DNA of 31,439 nucleotides, taken from positions 1 to 31,439 of the forward strand of contig JAVWYO010000013.1 of NCBI GenBank assembly GCA_036661515.1. Direction: 5' to 3'. This DNA comes from HGM05232 sp036661515. Lineage in GTDB: Bacteria; Bacteroidota; Bacteroidia; Bacteroidales; Muribaculaceae. Shown piece after piece: positions 9,289 through 17,043 of this stretch. The notes under the pieces were generated by a model. The model saw only the letters and a program-made list of their open reading frames with translations, was not told the DNA's origin and did not search any database. How positions within the stretch are numbered: position 1 is the first letter of the stretch; each line of letters opens with the position of its first letter. A program made the position numbers and the translations under genes.

Positions 9289-10941
9289 ATGAGTAATAAT
9301 ATAAATCAACATATACAGGATTCTGTTCGTAATAATTGGGAAGAATTATCTTTGACCGACTTTAATGGTGTCTCATTCCAATATCGAGATATAGCTCGGA
9401 AAATCGCAAAACTTCATATACTTTTTGAAAACTGTGGTCTAAAGCCTGGAGATAAAATAGCAATATGCGGGAAAAATTCAGCTCAATGGGCTGTGTTATT
9501 TTTTGGAGCATTGACTTATGGAGCAGTTCCAGTCCCTATATTGCACGAGTTTAAAGCAGATAATATTCATCATATTGTGAATCATTCAGAAGCAAAATTG
9601 TTTTTTGTGGATTTAACAATATGGGAAAATCTTGATGCCTCATTAATGCACAATTTATTAGGCGTGTTGTTGCTAAGTGATTTCTCTTTGCTCATGTCTA
9701 AAAATGCAGAACTTACTCATGCACGAGAAACCTTAAATGAATTATTTGGACGACGTTATCCAGAGCGATTTACGCAAGAAGATGTCGTTTATTATCAGCC
9801 TAAGCCCGAAGAACTGGCACTTATAAATTATACGTCAGGCTCTACTGGCTTTTCTAAAGGGGTGATGATTCCTTATCGTGCACTTTGGTCGAATATAAAA
9901 TTCTGCTTAGAACGTCTTGAATTTTTGAAGCCTGGAGATGGAGTAGTGTGTATGCTTCCTATGGCACATATGTATGGCATGGCTGTTGAGCTAATACACC
10001 CATTTGCAAAAGGTTGTCACATATATTTCCTCACAAGAATACCATCACCAAAGGTAATTATGGATGCTTTTGCTACTGTAAAGCCAAAGTTAATTGTAGC
10101 AGTGCCACTAATAATAGAAAAGATTATTAAGACAAAAGTATTCCCATTACTTGATAAACCGTTAATGAAGATATTATTGAAGGTCCCATTTGTAGATGAT
10201 CGTCTTTTGGGAAAGATAAAAGAAAAATTGGCAGAGACATTTGGCGGTGATTTACATGAATTAATCATAGGAGGTGCTGCCATAAACAAAGAGGTTGAAG
10301 ATTTCTTAAGAAAAATAGAATTTCCATATACCGTAGGCTATGGCATGACAGAGTGCGCTCCGCTTATAGCTTATGCTCCGTGGAATGAAAATAGAGCAGG
10401 CTCATGCGGACGCATTGTAGATAACATGGAGGCAAAAGTTGATTCGCGAGATTCCGAAAATGTTGCTGGGGAGTTATTAGTGCGAGGTGACAATGTGATG
10501 CTTGGATATTATAAAAATGCCGATGCCACTAATAGTTCATTAAAAGATGGCTGGATGAATACTGGTGACTTGTGTACAATAGATGAAGATGGATATATTT
10601 ACATTCATGGACGCAGTAAAAATATGATTTTGGGTCCTTCAGGACAAAATATATATCCCGAAGAGATAGAACAACAGTTAAATAATATGCCATACGTTAA
10701 TGAATCCATCATTGTAGAAGAAGACGATAAACTCGTAGCTCTCGTATATCCCGATATCGAGAATGGGCAGCAACAAGGTCTCTCGTTTCAAGAGCTTAGT
10801 GCCATTATGCAAGATAATATTGCCTCATTAAATAGAGAATTGCCCTCATATTCTCAAATATTACGCGTTAAAGTTTATCATGAAGAATTTGAAAAGACGC
10901 CAAAACGCTCAATAAAACGTTATTTATATCAACATAAGTAA
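9289..10941 (+). CDS. AMP-dependent acyl-CoA synthetase (long-chain fatty acid--CoA ligase type)
   Basis: The enzyme activates a carboxylic acid, probably a fatty acid, with ATP to an acyl-adenylate and then to the CoA thioester. I chose ATG 9289 (550 residues), preceded by AAGGAAAC; the in-frame TTG at 9247 lies inside the promoter box. The adenylation motifs are all present: YTSGSTGFSKG at about 181-191 (P-loop), GYGMTE at 350-355, NTGD at 424-427, GRSKNMI at 441-447, and the C-terminal catalytic Lys at 543 in KRSIKRYLY. There is no carrier-protein domain. The cardiolipin synthase gene follows after 2 nt, which suggests a role in membrane lipid supply or recycling. The acyl substrate cannot be told from sequence; acyl-ACP synthetase is an alternative. 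Confidence 0.9.
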   Translation: MSNNINQHIQDSVRNNWEELSLTDFNGVSFQYRDIARKIAKLHILFENCGLKPGDKIAICGKNSAQWAVLFFGALTYGAVPVPILHEFKADNIHHIVNHSEAKLFFVDLTIWENLDASLMHNLLGVLLLSDFSLLMSKNAELTHARETLNELFGRRYPERFTQEDVVYYQPKPEELALINYTSGSTGFSKGVMIPYRALWSNIKFCLERLEFLKPGDGVVCMLPMAHMYGMAVELIHPFAKGCHIYFLTRIPSPKVIMDAFATVKPKLIVAVPLIIEKIIKTKVFPLLDKPLMKILLKVPFVDDRLLGKIKEKLAETFGGDLHELIIGGAAINKEVEDFLRKIEFPYTVGYGMTECAPLIAYAPWNENRAGSCGRIVDNMEAKVDSRDSENVAGELLVRGDNVMLGYYKNADATNSSLKDGWMNTGDLCTIDEDGYIYIHGRSKNMILGPSGQNIYPEEIEQQLNNMPYVNESIIVEEDDKLVALVYPDIENGQQQGLSFQELSAIMQDNIASLNRELPSYSQILRVKVYHEEFEKTPKRSIKRYLYQHK

Positions 10942-10943
10942 TC

Positions 10944-12386
10944 ATGGTTGCTAATATGCTATTTTTCAATTCTATGTGGATTTACACTATCATTTTGATA
11001 GTGTATGTTATCACTGTTTTTGGAATTGTAGGAGTAGTAATTTCTGAAAATAGGAATCCAGTGAAATCGTTGGCTTGGGTAACAGTATTATTGTTGGTTC
11101 CCATTATTGGAATGGTATTATATGCGTTTTTTGGACGAAGTTTCAAGAGTAAGCGAATGATTTCGCGAAAAAATAAGCGGAAATTACGTCGTAGTGAGGT
11201 CTTTAAGCAAATAGATAGTGGGGAATTAAATTTATCGAGAGAAAGTATTCAACAGATACGTCTTGCGCATTCTTTATCTGGAGCTGAATATTTTCCAGGC
11301 AATAAAATTGAAATATTTACCAATGGCAAGAGTAAATTTAGTGCATTTAAGCGAGATTTACTAAATGCAACGGAGTATATTCACATGCAATATTATATAT
11401 TTGAAGAGGGAGAAATAGGAAATGAAATATGTGAAATACTGAAGCAGAAGGCTAAAGAAGGCGTAAAAGTGCGAGTAATATATGACCATGTTGGTTGCTT
11501 TAATGTTAAGAAACGTTTTTATAATGATATGCGTAATGCAGGCGTTGATGTTCAACCGTTTATGAAGGTAACATTTCCACAATTTGCTACGCGAATTAAT
11601 TGGCGAAACCATCGAAAAATAACCGTTATAGATGGCGAGATTGGATATATTGGAGGAATGAATATTGCCGATAGATATATTCAAGGGGTTTCATTTGGAG
11701 CTTGGCGTGATACGCATTTGCGCATTATAGGTCCCGCAGTAGGAGGGCTTCAATATTCATTTGCAGTGGATTGGAATTTTATGGGTAAGCCATTGCTTAT
11801 AGAAACCACCAAACGATATAATCTGCTCGATAATGCTGATGCTGGGATTCAAGTATTGACGAGTGGTCCGTTAGGGCAGTGGAGCAATATTTCATTTTTA
11901 TTTTTAAAGGCTATTGCTAATGCTAAGAAATCGATATATATACAAACGCCATATTTCCTTCCTACAGAAAGTTTGTTAAAGACACTTCAAACAGCAGCTT
12001 TATCAAAGGTTGATGTGCGAATAATGATTCCACGACGATCTGATTCATTAATTCTAAAACTTGCTTCTTTTTCTTATATATCAGAATGTCTAAAGGCTGG
12101 TATAAAAATATATCTATATGATGCAGGTATGATGCACGCAAAGACAATAATTGTTGATGATGAATTTTGTACTACAGGTTCCACCAATTTCGATTTCAGA
12201 AGTTTTGAGCATAATTTTGAAGGCAATGTCTTTATATATAGCACATCTATCAATACACAGATGCGAGAAATTTATCTTACCGACCTGCAACATTGCACAC
12301 GAATAAATATTACGCAATGGCGACATCGCTCACAGTATGAACGTTTTAGCGAGTCATTAGTAAGACTTTTAAGTCCTGTTTTATAA
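10944..12386 (+). CDS. cls: Cardiolipin synthase (phospholipase D superfamily)
   Basis: This is a 480-residue inner-membrane enzyme that joins phosphatidyl groups to make cardiolipin. The N-terminus has two membrane segments (about 12-33 and 42-63) with the segment NPVKSLAWVTVLLLVPIIG between and within them, typical of bacterial Cls. A basic stretch follows (KSKRMISRKNKRKLRR). Both HKD catalytic motifs are complete: NHRKITVIDGEIGYIGG (His223, Lys225, Asp230) and MHAKTIIVDDEFCTTGSTN (His398, Lys400, Asp405). The length is normal for the family. It starts 2 nt after the ligase stop and ends 3 nt before the next gene, so it is the middle of an operon. Confidence 0.95.
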   Translation: MVANMLFFNSMWIYTIILIVYVITVFGIVGVVISENRNPVKSLAWVTVLLLVPIIGMVLYAFFGRSFKSKRMISRKNKRKLRRSEVFKQIDSGELNLSRESIQQIRLAHSLSGAEYFPGNKIEIFTNGKSKFSAFKRDLLNATEYIHMQYYIFEEGEIGNEICEILKQKAKEGVKVRVIYDHVGCFNVKKRFYNDMRNAGVDVQPFMKVTFPQFATRINWRNHRKITVIDGEIGYIGGMNIADRYIQGVSFGAWRDTHLRIIGPAVGGLQYSFAVDWNFMGKPLLIETTKRYNLLDNADAGIQVLTSGPLGQWSNISFLFLKAIANAKKSIYIQTPYFLPTESLLKTLQTAALSKVDVRIMIPRRSDSLILKLASFSYISECLKAGIKIYLYDAGMMHAKTIIVDDEFCTTGSTNFDFRSFEHNFEGNVFIYSTSINTQMREIYLTDLQHCTRINITQWRHRSQYERFSESLVRLLSPVL

Positions 12387-12389
12387 TAT

Positions 12390-13415
12390 ATGAAATACTA
12401 TTTATTATTTGCATTCTTTCTTTTAATAAGCAATACCGCAAATTGCACGGCACGAGAATATTATCCTGTAACGATTGAAGGGAAAAGCGGTGAAAACTTA
12501 AAGATAGCATTACAAATGCACATATCTAATCATAGCCGTATAGATAAGGCGTGGGAGATATTTCGCAAAAGCGATTGCCACGATGATGGGAGTGTGTGGA
12601 GCATGTATAGCAATGAAAAAATAATGTTTCCCAGTGATGGCGTTTCCTCTCCATTAAAGATGGATATAGATAGGCTAATTAGTCCAACTTGGTGTGGCGA
12701 TGAGTTTCCCTATAAGCGAGATTTGACCTTTGATATGCATCAAATAACACCATGTCCCTTTGATGTTATCGATTATAAAAAGAATTATCCAGTAGGTGAA
12801 GTGTATGAGGCTCTATATGATAATGGAGTGTGGCAGTCGGGATTTTCTATGATGCTTGGCACAAAAATCAATGCCTTTGAACCTGCTGATGAATATAAGG
12901 GCGATTTTGCAAGAATGATAATGTATGTTGCCACTTGCTATGCCGATTATCAGTGGCAATCGTTTGCTATTAACTTGTTTGCAGGAGGTATATATCCCAC
13001 ATTAAATAGTTATGCACGAGAGATGTTGCTCCGATGGCATCGAGGTGACCCTGTGAGCACAAAAGAGCAGCTACGTAACGATGCCATATATAAAGTGCAA
13101 GGGAATAGGAATCCTTTTATTGATTATCCTGAACTGGTGGAACATATTTGGGGAAATAAGGTAGATGTTGGATTTAGTTTTGGAGAAGAAAAGCCAGAGG
13201 AGGATATAATCCCACTTCGTTCAACTTATAAAATTACAGACAAACGTATAGATTTGTATTCGCCATATATTCCTATTGGGGTAACTTGGCGCATTGATGG
13301 TGTGCCTGCCGATAAAGGTTATGTAGTGCCGTCGGTGCTTGGCAATGGTCGTCACGAATTGCAATATTCTGGTGATGGTGTTAATGGGAAAGTTATAATA
13401 GTAATTGAGCCATGA
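12390..13415 (+). CDS. Secreted endonuclease I-fold protein with an apparently degenerate active site
   Basis: The 341-residue protein has a signal peptide (MKYYLLFAFFLLISNTANC). Residues about 30-256 follow the Bacteroidetes secreted endonuclease I (EndA/NucM) pattern: AWEIFRKSDCHDDGSVWSMYS, then FEPADEYKGDFARMIMYVATCY, then LLRWHRGDPVS, then VQGNRNPFIDYPELVEHIWG. In active relatives the catalytic segment reads REHSxPKSW followed by DLxHLxPxDxxVNxxRSNYPFGEV. Here it reads WCGDEFPYKR then DMHQITPCPFDVIDYKKNYPVGEV. The Glu-His pair is replaced (Gly103-Asp104 by alignment) and the Asn after Val is replaced, while Asn132 and the scaffold remain. Residues about 275-341 look like a small beta-sandwich. 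It probably folds like the nuclease but may not cut DNA; this is inference. It lies 3 nt after cls and overlaps the next gene by 4 nt. Confidence 0.85.
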   Translation: MKYYLLFAFFLLISNTANCTAREYYPVTIEGKSGENLKIALQMHISNHSRIDKAWEIFRKSDCHDDGSVWSMYSNEKIMFPSDGVSSPLKMDIDRLISPTWCGDEFPYKRDLTFDMHQITPCPFDVIDYKKNYPVGEVYEALYDNGVWQSGFSMMLGTKINAFEPADEYKGDFARMIMYVATCYADYQWQSFAINLFAGGIYPTLNSYAREMLLRWHRGDPVSTKEQLRNDAIYKVQGNRNPFIDYPELVEHIWGNKVDVGFSFGEEKPEEDIIPLRSTYKITDKRIDLYSPYIPIGVTWRIDGVPADKGYVVPSVLGNGRHELQYSGDGVNGKVIIVIEP

Positions 13416-14074
13416 GAAGTAAATTGATATATGTTTTTATGGTTGTGTGTCTATTATTTTCTTGTGATAAGAAGGGAAGTGATATACATGATTCTTTTTC
13501 ACTGTCAAAAAGTAAGATTGAGATAAAGGTTGGCGAAAAGTATATTATAAATGTTATCAGCGCTAAAAAATATACTTTTACGATTGATGATAATGTGGCG
13601 ATTGCAACGCGTAACCGTAATAATGAAATACATATTATTGGCATTGCAGAGGGAGAGACTAAGCTCGTTGTTATATCAGATAATGAAAAACAGGAATGCA
13701 ATGTAAAAGTGGTATCAGAACCTATTGATGAAGATTTGCAAAAAGAGCTTGGAAATAAAAGCCTTAGAATAACAGGTGCGGGGATAAATATGAACTATAA
13801 CACTGCGGGCACACTATTTTCAAAAAATAAGAAAAACAATGTCACTACATATTTGGTAGCTGAATTTGATACTAATAATTATGTGTCAATTGCTATACTT
13901 GGCGATATCCCACCGAATGATGGAGAATTGGAGTTAACAGCATTTCGTTCAACCTTAATTGCTGGTACTTCAAAAATATCTTCAGTAAAAATTTTGAAAC
14001 AAGAAGCTGGAATTATATGGCTTAAAATCTATTTTGATAATAAATCTTCTTTATTGTGTGTGCTTGAAAAATAA
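13412..14074 (+). CDS. Small lipoprotein with N-terminal Ig-like (BIG2-type) domain
   Basis: The start ATG overlaps the stop of the nuclease-like gene (ATGA), so the two are translationally coupled. The protein is 220 residues. It has a lipoprotein signal with lipobox LFSC and Cys18. Residues about 28-101 look like a bacterial Ig-like BIG2 domain: LSKSKIEIKVGEKYIINV, a core Ala-Thr-containing strand, then HIIGIAEGETKLVVIS. The C-terminal half (about 105-220) is predicted mainly beta and has no family I recognise. It is probably anchored in the outer membrane. Its coupling to the nuclease-like protein suggests that the two act together; the role is unknown. Confidence 0.8.
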   Translation: MRSKLIYVFMVVCLLFSCDKKGSDIHDSFSLSKSKIEIKVGEKYIINVISAKKYTFTIDDNVAIATRNRNNEIHIIGIAEGETKLVVISDNEKQECNVKVVSEPIDEDLQKELGNKSLRITGAGINMNYNTAGTLFSKNKKNNVTTYLVAEFDTNNYVSIAILGDIPPNDGELELTAFRSTLIAGTSKISSVKILKQEAGIIWLKIYFDNKSSLLCVLEK

Positions 14075-14110
14075 AAAAATGGAGACAATCTTTTAAAATT
14101 ATCTCCATTA
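14073..14110 (-). terminator. Intrinsic terminator of dnaJ
   Basis: An 8-bp perfect stem (AATGGAGA at 14078-14085 with TCTCCATT at 14102-14109) is followed on the minus strand by a run of T. It lies just past the dnaJ stop. The plus-strand lipoprotein gene ends at 14074, so the element sits between convergent genes; in the plus direction it lacks a good T-run. Confidence 0.8.
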
Positions 14111-14123
14111 TATGCGTAAGCGG

Positions 14124-15281
14124 TTATTCAAATAAATGTCTTAACCGACTAAATATTCGCTTCTTTTCGGTTTCTGATGGTTGCATATTAGGTGAATTGC
14201 GAAGGCTTTCAAATACAGCTTTTTCGCTGTCAGAAAGTTTTTCTGGAATATATATCATTATATTTACAAGCAAATCACCAACACCGTATTTATCAGGAGA
14301 AGGCAGACCTTTTCCTCGAAGTCGTAAAACTTTTCCTGGCTGAGTTCCTGGCTCTATTGTTAATCGAGCGCGGCCATCAACGGTTGGTACTTCAACTTTT
14401 CCTCCAAACACCGCTGTTGGAATATCAAGCATTAGGTTATATATTAAGTCGTTTTCATCACGTTGCAATTCGGGATTCTTTTCCTCTTCAATAACAATAA
14501 GTAAATCGCCATTGATTCCACCGTGACGAGCTGCGTTACCCATGCTTCGCATAGAAAGAGTCATGCCATCGTATACTCCCGCTGGAATATTTATTGAGAT
14601 TACTTCTTCTTTGCGTTCGATACCCTCGCCATTACAATAGGTACATTTTTCTTTAATTATCTTTCCTTGACCATTACAAGTAGGGCATGGAGATGATGAT
14701 TGCATTGCGCCAAGAAATGTTTGTTGCACACGTGTGATTGTCCCTGTTCCATTACAAGTTGAGCATGTAGTGTATGCGGTGCCATCTTTAGCTCCAGTGC
14801 CTTTACAATGATTACAACTGACATCGCGTGGGATTTTTAATTTTTTCTCAACGCCATGAGCAATATCCTTAAGAGTGACTTTTACTTTTACACGTAAATC
14901 GGAACCTCGATTTACTTTTTTACGACCGCGACTACTTGAAGAGCCACCAAATCCGCCAAATCCGCCACCGAAAATATCACCAAATTGAGAGAAAATATCG
15001 TCCATAGACATTCCTCCACCGCCAAATCCACCAAATCCACCAGCGCCACTTCCCATGTTACCCATGTTATGACCAAATTGGTCATATCTGGCTCGCTTAT
15101 CAGGATTATTTAGTACATCGTAAGCTTCAGCAGCTTCCTTGAATTTTTCTTCAGCATCTTTATTACCTGGATTCTTATCTGGGTGATATTGAATAGCTTT
15201 TTTACGGTAAGCTTTTTTTAATTCGTCGGCAGTTGCCGTTTTTTGTACGCCTAATACTTCGTAGTAGTCTCTTTTTTCCAT
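14124..15281 (-). CDS. dnaJ: Molecular chaperone DnaJ (Hsp40)
   Basis: This cytoplasmic co-chaperone stimulates the DnaK ATPase and delivers unfolded clients. It is full length at 385 residues. The J domain covers about 1-70 with HPD at 33-35; a Gly/Phe-rich linker covers about 75-115; the zinc domain has four CxxCxGxG-type motifs at Cys156, Cys173, Cys199 and Cys213; the client-binding C-terminal domains follow (for example IPAGVYDGMTLSMRSMG and IEPGTQPGKVLRLRGKGLP). grpE ends 9 nt upstream on the same strand, so the two are cotranscribed. dnaK is not in the window. Confidence 0.98.
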   Translation of the reverse strand: MEKRDYYEVLGVQKTATADELKKAYRKKAIQYHPDKNPGNKDAEEKFKEAAEAYDVLNNPDKRARYDQFGHNMGNMGSGAGGFGGFGGGGMSMDDIFSQFGDIFGGGFGGFGGSSSSRGRKKVNRGSDLRVKVKVTLKDIAHGVEKKLKIPRDVSCNHCKGTGAKDGTAYTTCSTCNGTGTITRVQQTFLGAMQSSSPCPTCNGQGKIIKEKCTYCNGEGIERKEEVISINIPAGVYDGMTLSMRSMGNAARHGGINGDLLIVIEEEKNPELQRDENDLIYNLMLDIPTAVFGGKVEVPTVDGRARLTIEPGTQPGKVLRLRGKGLPSPDKYGVGDLLVNIMIYIPEKLSDSEKAVFESLRNSPNMQPSETEKKRIFSRLRHLFE

Positions 15282-15290
15282 TGTTTCAGT

Positions 15291-15920
15291 TTATTGACCC
15301 ACTACCACCTTAGAGTGACGGAGTACTTTATCGTTAAGTGTGTAACCTTTTTGAACGGTATCAATAATCTTTCCTTTTAAAGAATCATCGGGAGCAGGGA
15401 AAGTTGTTACAGCTTCGTGAAGTTCGGTATCGAAGTCTTTGCCCTCAGTGTCGATAGCTTTCACTCCGTTTTTTTCGAGATATTTCACGAATTTGTTATA
15501 TATGAGTTCTATTCCTTCTTTTACAGAAGATACATCTTCAGTTTCTGCCGAAGCCTGAATGCCACGTTCAAAATCGTCAATAATAGGGAGTAATTCATTC
15601 ATAGCCTTTTCAGCGCCATTTCTAATAATTTCACCCTTTTCCTTGATTGTGCGTTTACGGAAGTTGTCAAATTCAGCCATAAGGAACATATATTCTTCCT
15701 TTTCCTTAGCAAGAGCAACTTCAAGTTCATCTATCTTAGCCTGTTGCTGTGCATTTTCATCGATAGGCGTTTCTATTTCAGCGTCTTGTAATTCAGCCTC
15801 ATCAATGCCAATAGCTTTCTCTTCGACATCGTTATGTCCGATGTCATCAATAGGAGCTTGCTTCTTGGCTTCTTTATTTTTGCTCATAATCTTCTTATTG
15901 TTTTTATTTTTCTTGCTCAT
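15291..15920 (-). CDS. grpE: Nucleotide exchange factor GrpE
   Basis: The protein exchanges ADP for ATP on DnaK. It has 209 residues. The first 50 or so are charged and low in complexity (KKNKNNKK repeats), followed by a long coiled coil (about 62-110) and then the GrpE signature region FDNFRKRTIKEKGEIIRNGA and LPIIDDFERGI. The end GYTLNDKVLRHSKVVVG is the conserved beta domain. An alternative start is Met12, since the first 11 residues are not conserved in the family. It pairs with dnaJ downstream. No CIRCE inverted repeat is visible upstream, so HrcA control is not supported by this sequence. Confidence 0.97.
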   Translation of the reverse strand: MSKKNKNNKKIMSKNKEAKKQAPIDDIGHNDVEEKAIGIDEAELQDAEIETPIDENAQQQAKIDELEVALAKEKEEYMFLMAEFDNFRKRTIKEKGEIIRNGAEKAMNELLPIIDDFERGIQASAETEDVSSVKEGIELIYNKFVKYLEKNGVKAIDTEGKDFDTELHEAVTTFPAPDDSLKGKIIDTVQKGYTLNDKVLRHSKVVVGQ

Positions 15921-16001
15921 AGCAATTACTATTATATGTTATTCAAAAATGTTGCCAACTTTTTCTTGTAGCTTTTATGTCATCATTAAATTTAAAAAAA
16001 T

Positions 16002-16031
16002 CCAAGATACAATAAGCTGTAATGATAACAA
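16002..16031 (-). promoter_or_regulatory. Possible grpE-dnaJ promoter
   Basis: On the minus strand TTG (16031-16029), a 19-nt spacer, and TATCTTGG (16009-16002) resemble the Bacteroidetes -33/-7 pair with one mismatch in the -7 box. It lies about 80 nt upstream of the grpE ATG in the 151-nt gap after ispE. Confidence 0.3.
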
Positions 16032-16071
16032 TGAAAGCGAAATAACGTTCAAAATAGCTCATCTGACATTA

Positions 16072-16893
16072 CTATAATTCCATTGCATAGCAATTATAAA
16101 GAGGGAAGCGATTCTTAAGGTCGTCTGCCATTATGGCACTTTCGAAAATCCCGAATATTGATGAACCAGAGCCCGACATAGCTGAATATATAGCTCCAGC
16201 ATCGTATAATGATTGTTTTATATCTAAAAGTTGTGGATAAGTGGCAAAAACACTTTTTTCAAAATCATTTTTCAAAACTTTTTTCCATTCATGAGTTGGA
16301 TAGCTAAGTATTTCGGGCAATGATATGACGCTTTCGGCAGGTGTGACATTTGAATACGCGAGTGCAGTAGGAATTGATACATTTGGCTTTATAAGTGCAA
16401 GGTGCATGCCAGATAATGAGAAACTTATTGGCGTAAAAATATTACCAATACCAGTGGCAAGAAGAGGCTTATTATATGCAAAAAAAGGACAATCAGCACC
16501 AAGAAGTGAAGCAAATTTTGCAATTTCAATGTTATTAAGTCCAAGTTTAGTTATTTCATTAATGCTCATGAGAGTATTTGTAGCATCAGAAGATCCTCCG
16601 CCAAGACCTGCCCCATCGGGAATAATCTTGTGTAGATATATATCCATAGGAGCAAGCTTATATTTCGTTGCAAGTAGATTATATGCTTTCATAACGAGGT
16701 TCTTTTCGGGTGCACAATCTATCTTATTGCCTGTTATAGTGAGAGTTGTTGTGCCACTTTCAGATGGTACAATTTCTAAAATGTCATTAAGAGGAATAGG
16801 GTAGAATACTGTTTCAATATCGTGGTAGCCATCATCACGGCGACGCACTATATTGAGACCAAGATTAATCTTTGCGTTAGGAAAACGTATCAT
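16072..16893 (-). CDS. ispE: 4-diphosphocytidyl-2-C-methyl-D-erythritol kinase (IspE)
   Basis: IspE is the fourth enzyme of the MEP isoprenoid pathway; it phosphorylates CDP-methylerythritol with ATP. The 273 residues match family length. The N-terminus PNAKINLGLNI carries the catalytic Lys8, the GHMP-kinase ATP loop PDGAGLGGGSSDATNTL sits at about 92-108, and GADCPFFAY (Asp134) gives the catalytic Asp. The C-terminal glycine-rich motif MSGSGSSIFGIF is intact. It is transcribed divergently from dnaB. Confidence 0.97.
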   Translation of the reverse strand: MIRFPNAKINLGLNIVRRRDDGYHDIETVFYPIPLNDILEIVPSESGTTTLTITGNKIDCAPEKNLVMKAYNLLATKYKLAPMDIYLHKIIPDGAGLGGGSSDATNTLMSINEITKLGLNNIEIAKFASLLGADCPFFAYNKPLLATGIGNIFTPISFSLSGMHLALIKPNVSIPTALAYSNVTPAESVISLPEILSYPTHEWKKVLKNDFEKSVFATYPQLLDIKQSLYDAGAIYSAMSGSGSSIFGIFESAIMADDLKNRFPLYNCYAMEL

Positions 16894-16914
16894 TGTTTGT
16901 TATTAAAAGTTGCG

Positions 16915-16945
16915 CTAAATTACGCATTTCTATACTTATTGACAA
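16915..16945 (-). promoter_or_regulatory. Probable ispE promoter
   Basis: On the minus strand TTG (16945-16943), a 20-nt spacer and TAATTTAG (16922-16915) match the Bacteroidetes -33/-7 arrangement with one mismatch. It lies 21 nt upstream of the ispE ATG. Confidence 0.45.
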
Positions 16946-16983
16946 GTAGATAATACAACTTGTTAATTATATAATTTGATATA

Positions 16984-17016
16984 TTGCTATTCATTATACT
17001 TTAATTACTAATTTTG
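16984..17016 (+). promoter_or_regulatory. Probable dnaB promoter
   Basis: TAATTTTG at 17009-17016 is a perfect TAnnTTTG -7 box; a TTG at 16984-16986 lies 22 nt upstream, slightly longer than usual. The box is 27 nt before the dnaB ATG at 17044. A TTG at 17014, in frame with dnaB, belongs to this box and is unlikely to start translation. Confidence 0.55.
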
Positions 17017-17043
17017 CATAGCAATAAAATAGCTTCTAAAAAG

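Noticed and set aside
14955..15075. Low-complexity Gly-rich stretch as a possible insertion in dnaJ
   Set aside because: It is the normal Gly/Phe linker between the J domain and zinc domain of DnaJ.
15921..16071. CIRCE/HrcA operator before grpE-dnaJ
   Set aside because: No TTAGCACTC-N9-GAGTGCTAA repeat is present in this gap.
15559..16077. Long open frame opposite grpE
   Set aside because: It mirrors the Lys/Glu-rich GrpE coding strand as a Ser/Leu-rich frame, with no start context.
16325..16804. Long open frame opposite ispE
   Set aside because: It is fully antisense to a clear IspE gene, has no recognisable motif, and looks like a shadow frame.
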